Below are positions 1 to 5,324 of a stretch of DNA of 5,445 bases, in pieces; position 1 is the stretch's first letter, and every line of letters begins with the position of its first letter. The notes beneath the pieces are model-generated. The model was not told the DNA's origin, ran no database searches, and was given only the letters and a program-made list of their open reading frames with translations. The stretch is from contig JAJPYW010000293.1 of NCBI GenBank assembly GCA_021204715.1, forward strand, positions 1 to 5,445. Direction: 5' to 3'. This stretch comes from Prevotellaceae bacterium. GTDB lineage: Bacteria; Bacteroidota; Bacteroidia; Bacteroidales; Bacteroidaceae. The translations under genes and the position numbers were made by a program.

Positions 1-554
1 CGTCGGGCTGGAAATCGCCCTTTTATTGCGACAACCGCAAGACCCTTTCTTACCCCTCGCTGCGCAGTTTCGTCAAGGTGGAGACCACCCGCCTGATATT
101 GGAACGGTACAGTTCAGTAGACGCCATTGCAGGCGTGGCCACGGGCGCCATTCCGCAAGGAGCTTTGGTGGCCGACGCGCTGAACCTGCCCTTTGTGTAC
201 GTGCGTTCCACACCCAAAGACCACGGCTTGGAGAACTTGATTGAAGGCGAGTTGCGCCCCGGCATGAAAGTGGTGGTGGTGGAAGACCTCATCTCGACGG
301 GCGGCAGCAGCCTCAAGGCGGTGGAAGCCATACGCCGCGACGGATGCGAAGTCATCGGCATGGTGGCCGCCTATACTTACGGATTCCCCATTGCCGAGAA
401 AGCCTTCAAGGAGGCCAAAGTACCCTTGGTGACGCTCACCAACTACGAGGCCGTATTGGAAGCCGCGTTGCGCACGGGCTACATCCAAGAGAGCGAAGTG
501 GAGACGTTGAACGAGTGGCGTAAAGATCCCGCCCATTGGGACGCCGGTAAATGA
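1..554 (+). CDS. pyrE: Orotate phosphoribosyltransferase, 5' end missing
   Basis: PyrE transfers phosphoribose from PRPP to orotate, giving OMP, in the cytoplasmic pyrimidine pathway. The frame is open from base 3 and gives 183 residues before the TGA; the family is about 210 long, so roughly 30 N-terminal residues lie outside the window. The fragment opens with SGWKSPFYCDNRK, the N-terminal conserved block of the family. The mobile catalytic loop is RSTPKDHG (fragment residues 68-75, with K72, D73 and H74). The type I PRPP-binding motif VVVVEDLISTGGSS spans residues 90-103, with the E94-D95 pair and the STGGS phosphate loop. GTG at 78 is an internal codon, not a start, because conserved residues lie upstream. 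A terminator-like hairpin follows 34 nt after the stop. Identification is firm; no odd residues were seen. Confidence 0.96.
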   Translation, partial: SGWKSPFYCDNRKTLSYPSLRSFVKVETTRLILERYSSVDAIAGVATGAIPQGALVADALNLPFVYVRSTPKDHGLENLIEGELRPGMKVVVVEDLISTGGSSLKAVEAIRRDGCEVIGMVAAYTYGFPIAEKAFKEAKVPLVTLTNYEAVLEAALRTGYIQESEVETLNEWRKDPAHWDAGK

Positions 555-588
555 CGGGAGTTTTTCAATAAAAATATCACCCACGATG

Positions 589-630
589 GAAAAGAACCGT
601 CCGGCACCCGGTGTCCGGGTTGTTCTTTTC
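589..630 (+). terminator. Hairpin between pyrE and the SRPBCC gene, probable terminator or attenuator
   Basis: A perfect 9-bp outer stem pairs GAAAAGAAC (589-597) with GTTCTTTTC (622-630). Inside it lies a second GC-rich stem, best drawn as ACCCGG-TGT-CCGGGT (606-620). An alternative inner pairing of CCGG at 601-604 with CCGG at 615-618 is mutually exclusive with it. The T-run is partly inside the 3' arm and is followed by ATTGTTTTAG. The A/T-rich arms would also give a T-run on the other strand, but no gene on that strand needs it. It probably ends or weakens pyrE transcription before the next gene. No -7 box was recognised between the hairpin and 653. Confidence 0.5.
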
Positions 631-652
631 ATTGTTTTAGCGCGTTTGTAGC

Positions 653-1063
653 ATGACCAAATTTGAAAGTAGCGTAAAGATGATAGCGGCCCCGCAAGCG
701 GCCGTGTACGAGAAGTTGTCGGACCTGCGTAACCTTGAAGCCTTCAAGGAGAACGTGCCGCCGGACAAGGTGAAAGACTTGACTTTCGACGCCGATTCCC
801 TGTCGTTCGAGATGCCTCCCATGGGCAAGATTGTATTGCAGATTGTAGAGAGAGAGCCCTGTAAATGCATCAAGTTCGGCACCACCGTCTCGCCGCTGCC
901 TTTCAATATGTGGATACAGATAGTACCCACTTCCGACTGTGCCTGCAAGATAAAAGTCACCGTAGGCATGGAGCTGAACGCCTTCATGAAGGTCATGGTG
1001 CAGAAACCGTTGCAGGAGGGGTTGGAGAAGATGGCCGAAAGGCTGGCACTCATCTCCTATTGA
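653..1063 (+). CDS. SRPBCC (START-like) family protein of unknown function
   Basis: This 136-residue protein has the size and pattern of a minimal SRPBCC/polyketide-cyclase-like fold. It starts with a strand (KFESSVKMIAAP), then a helix typical of the family (AAVYEKLSDLRNLEAF, residues 16-31). Several strands follow, including one with IVEREPCKCIKFGT, and it closes with a long amphipathic helix (residues 109-133, NAFMKVMVQKPLQEGLEKMA). SRPBCC proteins bind hydrophobic ligands in a cavity between sheet and C-terminal helix; no ligand can be read from the sequence. There is no signal peptide or membrane segment, so it should be cytosolic. Two CXC pairs (C70/C72 and C96/C98) lie on neighbouring predicted strands. 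It is 37 nt upstream of argH and probably shares its transcript. The ATG at 653 has no obvious Shine-Dalgarno, as usual in this phylum. Fold confident, function unknown. Confidence 0.88.
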   Translation: MTKFESSVKMIAAPQAAVYEKLSDLRNLEAFKENVPPDKVKDLTFDADSLSFEMPPMGKIVLQIVEREPCKCIKFGTTVSPLPFNMWIQIVPTSDCACKIKVTVGMELNAFMKVMVQKPLQEGLEKMAERLALISY

Positions 1064-1100
1064 CTCCGCCCGATACCATTCCATTTAAATCATTCCGTTT

Positions 1101-2441
1101 ATGGGGCAGAAACTTTGGGAGAAATCCGTCGAGGTAAACAAAGAGATTGAACGGTACACCATAGGCCGCGACCGTGAAATGGACCTCTACTTGGCCAAGT
1201 ATGACGTGCTTGGCTCCATGGCCCACATCACCATGTTGGAGCACATAGGCTTGCTCACGAAAGCCGAGCTCGCGTGCCTTTTGGCCGAGTTGAAGCAGAT
1301 ATACGCCCGGGCCGAAAAGGGTGAGTTCACCATTGAGGAGGGTGTGGAAGACGTGCACTCCCAAGTAGAGCTGATACTCACCCGCAAATTGGGCGATGTG
1401 GGCAAGAAGATACACAGCGGCCGCTCGCGCAACGACCAAGTGCTGCTCGACTTGAAGCTCTTCACCCGCGCCCGCATCAAGCAGACGGCCGAAAGCGTGC
1501 AGCGGCTCTTCCACACGCTGCTCGCCCAAAGCGAGCGGTATAAAGCGGTGTTGATGCCCGGCTACACCCACCTGCAGATAGCCATGCCCTCCTCCTTCGG
1601 GCTGTGGTTCGGCGCCTACGCCGAAAGCCTTGTAGACGACATGCTCTTGCTGCAAGCCGCCTTCAAGATATGCAACCGCAACCCCTTGGGCTCGGCCGCC
1701 GGCTACGGTTCCTCCTTCCCTTTAGACCGCGCCATGACCACCCGCTTGCTTGGCTTCGACTCGCTCGACTACAACGTGGTCTACGCACAAATGGGGCGCG
1801 GCAAGATGGAACGCGACGTGGCCTTCGCCTTGGCAGGCATCGCCGGCACCGTGTCCAAGCTCGCCTACGACGCCTGCCTTTTCAACAGCCAGAACTTCGG
1901 CTTTGTGAAGCTGCCCGACGAGTGCACCACCGGCTCGAGCATCATGCCCCACAAGAAGAACCCCGACGTGTTCGAGCTCACCCGTGCCAAGTGCAACAAG
2001 CTGCAGTCGCTGCCCGGGCAAATCATGATGATAGCGGGCAACCTGCCGTCGGGTTATTTCCGCGACTTGCAAATCATCAAAGAGCTCTTTCTGCCCGCCT
2101 TCGACGAGCTCGACGACTGCCTTGCCATGACCGCATGGATAGTGGAGCGCATTAAAGTGAACGAGCACATCTTGGATGACGACAAGTACAACCCCATATT
2201 CAGCGTGGAAGAGGTGAACCGCTTGGCGCGTGAGGGCATGCCCTTCCGCGACGCTTACAAGCAGGTGGGATTGGACATCGAGGCAGGCCGTTTCACGCCT
2301 TGCAAGACGGTGCACCACACCCATGAAGGCAGCATAGGCAACCTGTGCAACGACCAAATTGCCGCCTTGATGCAGCGTGTGGTGGAAGGCTTCAACTTCC
2401 AAACCATGGAGGCGGCGGAGAAGGCGTTGCTCGGTGATTGA
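1101..2441 (+). CDS. argH: Argininosuccinate lyase
   Basis: ArgH splits argininosuccinate into arginine and fumarate, the last step of arginine synthesis, as a cytosolic tetramer. The 446 residues fit the compact Bacteroidetes form of this fumarase/aspartase-superfamily enzyme. Visible landmarks are IGRDREMDLYLAKYDVLGS near the N-terminus, EDVHSQVE (83-90), HSGRSRNDQV (105-114, substrate binding), PGYTHLQ (153-159) with the likely general acid/base H157, and the superfamily signature TTGSSIMPHKKNPD (276-289). The mobile catalytic serine is expected at S279 or S280. The C-terminal domain ends with the HHTHEGSIGN block (405-414). All expected motifs are present, with no frameshift. The start at 1101 puts LWEKSVEVNKEIERYT in the normal position. 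No promoter box was seen in the 37-nt gap upstream, which supports co-transcription with the SRPBCC gene. Confidence 0.97.
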   Translation: MGQKLWEKSVEVNKEIERYTIGRDREMDLYLAKYDVLGSMAHITMLEHIGLLTKAELACLLAELKQIYARAEKGEFTIEEGVEDVHSQVELILTRKLGDVGKKIHSGRSRNDQVLLDLKLFTRARIKQTAESVQRLFHTLLAQSERYKAVLMPGYTHLQIAMPSSFGLWFGAYAESLVDDMLLLQAAFKICNRNPLGSAAGYGSSFPLDRAMTTRLLGFDSLDYNVVYAQMGRGKMERDVAFALAGIAGTVSKLAYDACLFNSQNFGFVKLPDECTTGSSIMPHKKNPDVFELTRAKCNKLQSLPGQIMMIAGNLPSGYFRDLQIIKELFLPAFDELDDCLAMTAWIVERIKVNEHILDDDKYNPIFSVEEVNRLAREGMPFRDAYKQVGLDIEAGRFTPCKTVHHTHEGSIGNLCNDQIAALMQRVVEGFNFQTMEAAEKALLGD

Positions 2442-2461
2442 AAAATTTCAGAAATTAATTG

Positions 2462-2474
2462 CCAAATTATTTGG
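2462..2474. repeat. Perfect AT-rich dyad CCAAATTATTTGG upstream of the YqgE-family gene
   Basis: CCAAAT and ATTTGG are perfect inverted arms around a single central T, in the 64-nt gap between argH and the next gene, 31 nt before that start codon. Size and symmetry would suit a dimeric regulator. The gap is AT-rich, so chance is possible. It overlaps the only TTTG that could be a -7 element here (2470-2473), but TA is directly adjacent to it instead of two bases upstream, so the promoter match is poor. Confidence 0.3.
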
Positions 2475-2486
2475 TAGGTAGAAGAA

Positions 2487-2507
2487 ATGCCTTTATATTA
2501 GAGGCAT
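2487..2507 (+). promoter_or_regulatory. Short hairpin covering the start codon of the YqgE-family gene
   Basis: ATGCCT (2487-2492) pairs perfectly with AGGCAT (2502-2507), leaving a 9-nt AT-rich loop. The 3' arm contains the first two bases of the ATG at 2506, and the purine-rich AGAGG just before it lies in the loop and arm. The 5' arm begins with an ATG that opens a four-codon frame (M-P-L-Y) ending in TAG at 2499-2501. The stem is only 6 bp, so an effect on initiation is possible but unproven. Confidence 0.3.
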
Positions 2508-3099
2508 GAATTCCTACGCTGAAATCTTCAAAATAGAAACGAATAATATGGTGCCCAAGCAGGGAAGGGTGTTGATAGCCGAGCCTTTCCTGTGCGACAA
2601 CACCTTCAGCCGTACCGTCGTCTTGCTTGTGGAGCACACCCAAGACGGCAGCATGGGGCTCATCATGAACAAATCGTTGCCCCTCAGGTTGAACGATGTA
2701 TTCAGCGATTTCGAGGCGTTGGAACGCATCCCCATCTACCGCGGTGGGCCGCTTGGCACCGACACGCTCTTCTACCTGCACACGATAGGGGATATTCCCG
2801 GCGCCTTTCCCATAGACAAAGGCTTCTACTTGAACGGCGATTTCGACGCCGTTAAAGCCTACGTGCTGCAAGGCAACCCCATAAAAGGCACGATACGTTT
2901 CTTCTTGGGTTATTCCGGTTGGGACAACGAGCAGTTGGAACGTGAATTGAAGCAGAACTCGTGGCTCGTGGGCAAAGAGAAGATACACACGCTCATGGAC
3001 GTGGAAACCACCAAAAGCCTGTGGAAGAACGCGCTCGTGAGGTTGGGCGGCAAGTATGAAGTGTGGTCGCGCTTCCCAAAGATACCGACGCTTAATTGA
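2506..3099 (+). CDS. yqgE: YqgE/AlgH (UPF0301) family protein
   Basis: This 197-residue protein carries the conserved blocks of the UPF0301 family in order: [20 protein letters not shown] (21-40), [15 protein letters not shown] (44-58), the glycine-rich [15 protein letters not shown] (78-92), and [20 protein letters not shown] (132-151) followed by SWLV. The family is widespread; AlgH was named for an effect on alginate expression in Pseudomonas, but the molecular function is not established. No signal peptide or membrane helix is present. The ATG at 2506 is preferred because [16 protein letters not shown] gives the usual short N-terminal arm; M15 would remove part of it. The gene is convergent with the acetyltransferase gene, and the terminator hairpin at 3208-3233 is oriented to stop its transcript. 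Family assignment is firm, function unknown. Confidence 0.93.
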   Translation: MNSYAEIFKIETNNMVPKQGRVLIAEPFLCDNTFSRTVVLLVEHTQDGSMGLIMNKSLPLRLNDVFSDFEALERIPIYRGGPLGTDTLFYLHTIGDIPGAFPIDKGFYLNGDFDAVKAYVLQGNPIKGTIRFFLGYSGWDNEQLERELKQNSWLVGKEKIHTLMDVETTKSLWKNALVRLGGKYEVWSRFPKIPTLN

Positions 3100-3141
3100 T
3101 TACGCAGGGGTGTAAAAAAGGCACTTCGGAGGCCGTAGGCC

Positions 3142-3194
3142 GACCAAGCCTCCCCCTCTTCGAGGGGAAGATGAGCTATCTTGGAGGGGTGGTC
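3142..3194. repeat. Palindromic element able to form a three-way junction (REP-like candidate)
   Basis: Outer arms pair as GACCA (3142-3146) with TGGTC (3190-3194) and CCTCC (3149-3153) with GGAGG (3183-3187), separated by a symmetric 2x2 mismatch. Inside are two adjacent hairpins: CCCTC-TTC-GAGGG (3154-3166) and AAGAT-GAGCT-ATCTT (3168-3182). Nearly every base is paired or in a short loop, and only G3167 is left over at the junction. It occupies the convergent junction between two genes, the usual place for dispersed palindromic elements, and its C-rich/G-rich alternation resembles intergenic repeats of Bacteroidetes from memory. Repetition in the genome cannot be tested from one copy. The stop codon of the acetyltransferase frame falls inside it. 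Confidence 0.5.
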
Positions 3195-3760
3195 AAGCAA
3201 GGTCCCCGGGGATGTGTCTTTTGACACATCCCCTTATTTATGCATTGCAACAAAAGCACGTCGCGCGGCTCGCCCTCTATCATCCACCACGCCTTCAAGT
3301 AACCGCACTGTTCAAATCCGCAGGAAGTGAACACGTGCAGGCAAGTCGTGTTGTCGGCCACCACGTGGGCCACCAACTGCCTGAAGAACAAGAAGCGGAA
3401 AGCGTAGTTGCACAGCAGCTGCAACGCCTCCGTGGCATAGCCGCGTCCCTGATATTCTTTCAAGACCGCCACGCCCACTTCGCCCCTTGCGTGCAATGGC
3501 ACAAAGTCGGTAATGTCGACGGTGCCCGCCACAACCCCTTCTTGGCGGCTCACAATGACAAGCCGCAACTGGCGGTCGGCAAACATGTCGTAGGCCGAGC
3601 TCTCTATGTAGTGTTTCAGCGCATACTTGGAATAGGGCACGGTAAAGTTGGAGACGTTCCACATACGCGGGTCGTTCTCCAAGCTGTAGAGCACTTCCAA
3701 ATCTTCCGGCTCCACGGCGCGCAAGTAAACCAATTCACCACTGAAATAGGCATTTCCCAT
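3176..3760 (-). CDS. GNAT-family N-acetyltransferase (RimJ/SpeG-like)
   Basis: The 194-residue product is a GNAT acetyltransferase, which would move an acetyl group from acetyl-CoA to an amine; the substrate cannot be told. The N-terminus VYLRAVEPEDLEVLYSLEND (11-30) is the usual opening of RimJ/SpeG-type members. Motif A, VGVAVLKEYQGRGYATEALQ (95-114), holds the acetyl-CoA phosphate loop Q-G-R-G-Y-A (104-109). ADNTTCLHVFTSCGF (135-149) is the C-terminal motif B with N137. ATG at 3760 is chosen; an in-frame GTG at 3769 would add three residues. The last 18 residues (177-194, beginning GMCQKTHPRG) are encoded by the terminator hairpin and part of the palindromic element, and look unlike a conserved domain; the core appears to end at QCINK. 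It is the last gene of the recR cluster, 24 nt after the acidic protein. Confidence 0.88.
   Translation of the reverse strand: MGNAYFSGELVYLRAVEPEDLEVLYSLENDPRMWNVSNFTVPYSKYALKHYIESSAYDMFADRQLRLVIVSRQEGVVAGTVDITDFVPLHARGEVGVAVLKEYQGRGYATEALQLLCNYAFRFLFFRQLVAHVVADNTTCLHVFTSCGFEQCGYLKAWWMIEGEPRDVLLLQCINKGMCQKTHPRGPCLTTPPR
3208..3233 (+). terminator. Rho-independent terminator, 11-bp perfect stem
   Basis: GGGGATGTGTC (3208-3218) and GACACATCCCC (3223-3233) form a perfect 11-bp stem around a TTTT loop, followed by TTATTTAT on the + strand. It therefore faces the YqgE-family gene, whose stop is 108 nt upstream. On the - strand no T-run follows the stem, so it should not end the acetyltransferase transcript efficiently. 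It lies inside the 3' end of the acetyltransferase reading frame on the opposite strand. Confidence 0.75.
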
Positions 3761-3784
3761 CGTCCGCACTGTTTATATTATAAT

Positions 3785-4054
3785 CTAATCGTTGTCATCG
3801 TCATCATCTTCGTCATCTTCGTCGTCTTCCTCCTCATCTTCTTCGTCGTCATCCGCATACAAGTCGTCATATAAGGCGTCGTCTTCCGCATCCAAGGCGT
3901 CGAGCTCTCTGTATTCCTCCTCTTCCGCTCTCTCCTCTTCTTCTTCCTCCGCTTCTTCACGGGCCTGCTGCGCGGCCATGCGCCGCTGTTGCTCTTTGCC
4001 TGTCTGGTGCAGCCAGTGTATCAAGCCCAATGCCAAATAATCGAATAGCGCCAT
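3785..4054 (-). CDS. Small acidic protein with hydrophobic N-terminus and poly-Asp/Glu tail
   Basis: I do not recognise this 89-residue protein. It has three parts: a short hydrophobic or amphipathic start (MALFDYLALGLIHWLHQTGK, residues 1-20), a basic/glutamine-rich linker (EQQRRMAAQQAR, 21-32), and a highly acidic tail. In the tail (33-89), 41 of 57 residues are Asp or Glu, and 21 of the last 22 are acidic. The tail shifts from Glu-rich to Asp-rich along its length. The start may be a membrane-binding helix. The frame is supported by its position in a tight same-strand cluster (21 nt after the membrane-protein gene, 24 nt before the acetyltransferase gene), a purine-rich AGAGGA upstream of the ATG, and a non-repetitive N-terminus. 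The poly-serine reading on the opposite strand is a shadow. Possible roles such as metal or basic-protein binding are guesses. Confidence 0.72.
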   Translation of the reverse strand: MALFDYLALGLIHWLHQTGKEQQRRMAAQQAREEAEEEEEERAEEEEYRELDALDAEDDALYDDLYADDDEEDEEEDDEDDEDDDDDND

Positions 4055-4075
4055 GACAATATCCTCTTCTATCCT

Positions 4076-4534
4076 TTACCGGTTGTCGTCCTTTTCTATA
4101 TGCAAGTCCCTGCGCAAGCGCCCCTTGCCCGGCACGCAGAAGAGCGAGGCCACCAAAGCCATCATGCTACAAAGCAGGCCGGTGTTGTTCAAGAAAAGAT
4201 AATAAGAGAGCACGCCTGCCAACGCGGGTATGAGCAGCAGTGCCAAGCGGATGCCGCACCAGCGCGCGTAAAGCGGCAACGCCTTGTCAAGCGGCACCGT
4301 GTTCACCTTGCCGGCCAACACCCAAGAGAAGAGTTTCAGCGAAAGCGGGATGCATACAGCCGTGAGCAGGATGACCGCCGCTTGCGACCAGTAGGCCGCG
4401 CGCTTCACCTCGGCCAAGCTGCCTACCCAGTCGCCGCCTGCCTCTCCGCACACCACCACTGCCAAGGGCAGCAGCCAGAAGCAAAGGTACATCCACTGTA
4501 TAAGCCTTTCCGTCTTTCTTATCGTCTCTTCCAT
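4076..4534 (-). CDS. Four-helix integral membrane protein of unknown function
   Basis: The 152-residue product has four hydrophobic segments: about residues 11-30 (LIQWMYLCFWLLPLAVVVCG), 51-74 (QAAVILLTAVCIPLSLKLFS onward), 95-115 (IRLALLLIPALAGVLSYYLF) and 118-134. They are joined by short loops, and a charged C-terminal tail (PGKGRLRRDLHIEKDDNR) is probably cytoplasmic. No catalytic or transporter motif was recognised, so no function is assigned. ATG at 4534 is chosen because it gives the charged start MEETIRKTER before the first helix. An in-frame ATG at 4564 would add ten residues (MWMVLCELTT) and leave only 9 nt after recR. The gene lies 39 nt downstream of recR and 21 nt upstream of the acidic-protein gene, so it is likely transcribed from the recR promoter. 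Confidence 0.8.
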   Translation of the reverse strand: MEETIRKTERLIQWMYLCFWLLPLAVVVCGEAGGDWVGSLAEVKRAAYWSQAAVILLTAVCIPLSLKLFSWVLAGKVNTVPLDKALPLYARWCGIRLALLLIPALAGVLSYYLFLNNTGLLCSMMALVASLFCVPGKGRLRRDLHIEKDDNR

Positions 4535-4573
4535 GGTAGTTAATTCACATAACACCATCCACATATACCTTGC

Positions 4574-5191
4574 TTACGCCGGCCCCGTGAAGCGCGTGCG
4601 GTTCACAATGCTGCGTCCAAGCGTCACCTCGTCGGCATACTCTAATTCGTCGCCCACCGATATGCCCCGCGCGATGATGGAGACCTTCACGCCCGTGTGT
4701 TCCAGCAGGCGGTATATGAAGAAGTTTGTCGTGTCGCCCTCCATGGTGGAGCTTAGCGCCAACACCACCTCGGCGATGCCGCCCTGTTCCACCCTTTGCA
4801 CCAAGCTGTCAATCTGCAAGTCGTCCGGGCCTATGCCGTCCATGGGCGAAATGACGCCACCCAATACATGGTACACGCCGAAGTATTGCTGGGTGGCCTC
4901 CACCGCCATGACGTCGCGTATGCTCTCCACCACGCAGATGGTGGAAGCGTCGCGGCGGGGGTTGGAGCAGATGCCGCACACATCGGTATCGGAGATGTTG
5001 TGGCACACCTTGCAATACTTCACTTCGCGCTTCAACGTGACAATGGCCTCGCCGAAAGCCTCCACCGCGGCGGTGTCCTGCCTTAGCAGGTAAAGCACCA
5101 AGCGCATGGCGCTCTTGCGGCCTATGCCGGGCAGCTTGGCAAACTCGCCCACAGCCTTTTCCAACAACAAGGAAGGGTATTGTCCGTTCAT
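4574..5191 (-). CDS. recR: Recombination mediator protein RecR
   Basis: RecR works with RecO (and RecF) to load RecA on SSB-coated single-stranded DNA during gap and break repair. The 205 residues match the family length. In order: a helix-hairpin-helix DNA-binding motif ([17 protein letters not shown], 20-36); a four-cysteine zinc site with C60, C63, C72 and C75 ([20 protein letters not shown]); a Toprim domain from about 84 to 175 ([17 protein letters not shown], then [15 protein letters not shown] at 111-125, then [12 protein letters not shown] at 145-155); and a C-terminal [21 protein letters not shown] block. The reading frame is open 84 codons further upstream, but RecR proteins start at MNxQYPS, which fixes the start at 5191; the upstream part would cross the promoter region and antisense engB. 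It is the first gene of a probable four-gene operon, divergent from engB. Confidence 0.97.
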   Translation of the reverse strand: MNGQYPSLLLEKAVGEFAKLPGIGRKSAMRLVLYLLRQDTAAVEAFGEAIVTLKREVKYCKVCHNISDTDVCGICSNPRRDASTICVVESIRDVMAVEATQQYFGVYHVLGGVISPMDGIGPDDLQIDSLVQRVEQGGIAEVVLALSSTMEGDTTNFFIYRLLEHTGVKVSIIARGISVGDELEYADEVTLGRSIVNRTRFTGPA

Positions 5192-5214
5192 CGCAGATTG
5201 CACTATTTGACAGG

Positions 5215-5222
5215 CAAAGATA
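5215..5222 (-). promoter_or_regulatory. Bacteroides-type -7 box for recR
   Basis: On the - strand this reads TATCTTTG, an exact match to the Bacteroides sigma-factor -7 consensus TAnnTTTG. Transcription would begin near 5209, leaving about 18 nt before the recR ATG. No good -33 TTTG/TTG element is visible 19-21 bases upstream, so the assignment rests on the -7 box and its position. Confidence 0.6.
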
Positions 5223-5265
5223 AACAGAATTCCCCATTCATGCGCGATATTACTGAAATTAGTAT

Positions 5266-5273
5266 TACTTTTG
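5266..5273 (+). promoter_or_regulatory. Bacteroides-type -7 box for engB
   Basis: TACTTTTG exactly matches TAnnTTTG and faces engB. Initiation near 5279-5281 would give a leader of about 32-45 nt, depending on which ATG is used. The -33 region (around 5240-5245) has no clear TTTG. The box lies 43 nt from the oppositely directed recR box, making a compact divergent promoter pair. Confidence 0.6.
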
Positions 5274-5324
5274 CCGACGGAAATGTAACACACACCACAA
5301 AACACCACCACCATGGCCGTTCCA

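Noticed and set aside
114..1084. Minus-strand frames opposite pyrE and the SRPBCC gene
   Set aside because: Both + strand genes have recognisable conserved blocks; the antisense products do not.
1604..2402. Long frames inside argH on both strands (1604-2155 + and 1722-2402 -)
   Set aside because: They are shadows of a GC-rich gene; argH motifs are intact throughout and these products have no family features.
2466..2473. ATTATTTG as a -7 promoter box for the YqgE-family gene
   Set aside because: The TA is directly next to TTTG instead of two bases away, and no upstream -33 element is at a suitable distance.
3114..3141. Possible minus-strand terminator (T6 at 3114-3119 after a GGCC-TAC-GGCC hairpin)
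   Set aside because: The hairpin stem is only 4 bp and ends about 11 nt before the T-run, so it does not fit an intrinsic terminator well.
3212..3874. 220-codon + strand frame over the acetyltransferase gene
   Set aside because: The opposite strand shows clear GNAT motifs; the + reading has no recognisable domain and ends in low-complexity sequence.
3792..4040. Poly-serine open frame on the + strand
   Set aside because: It is the complement of the Asp/Glu-rich tail; spacing and start context favour the - strand gene.
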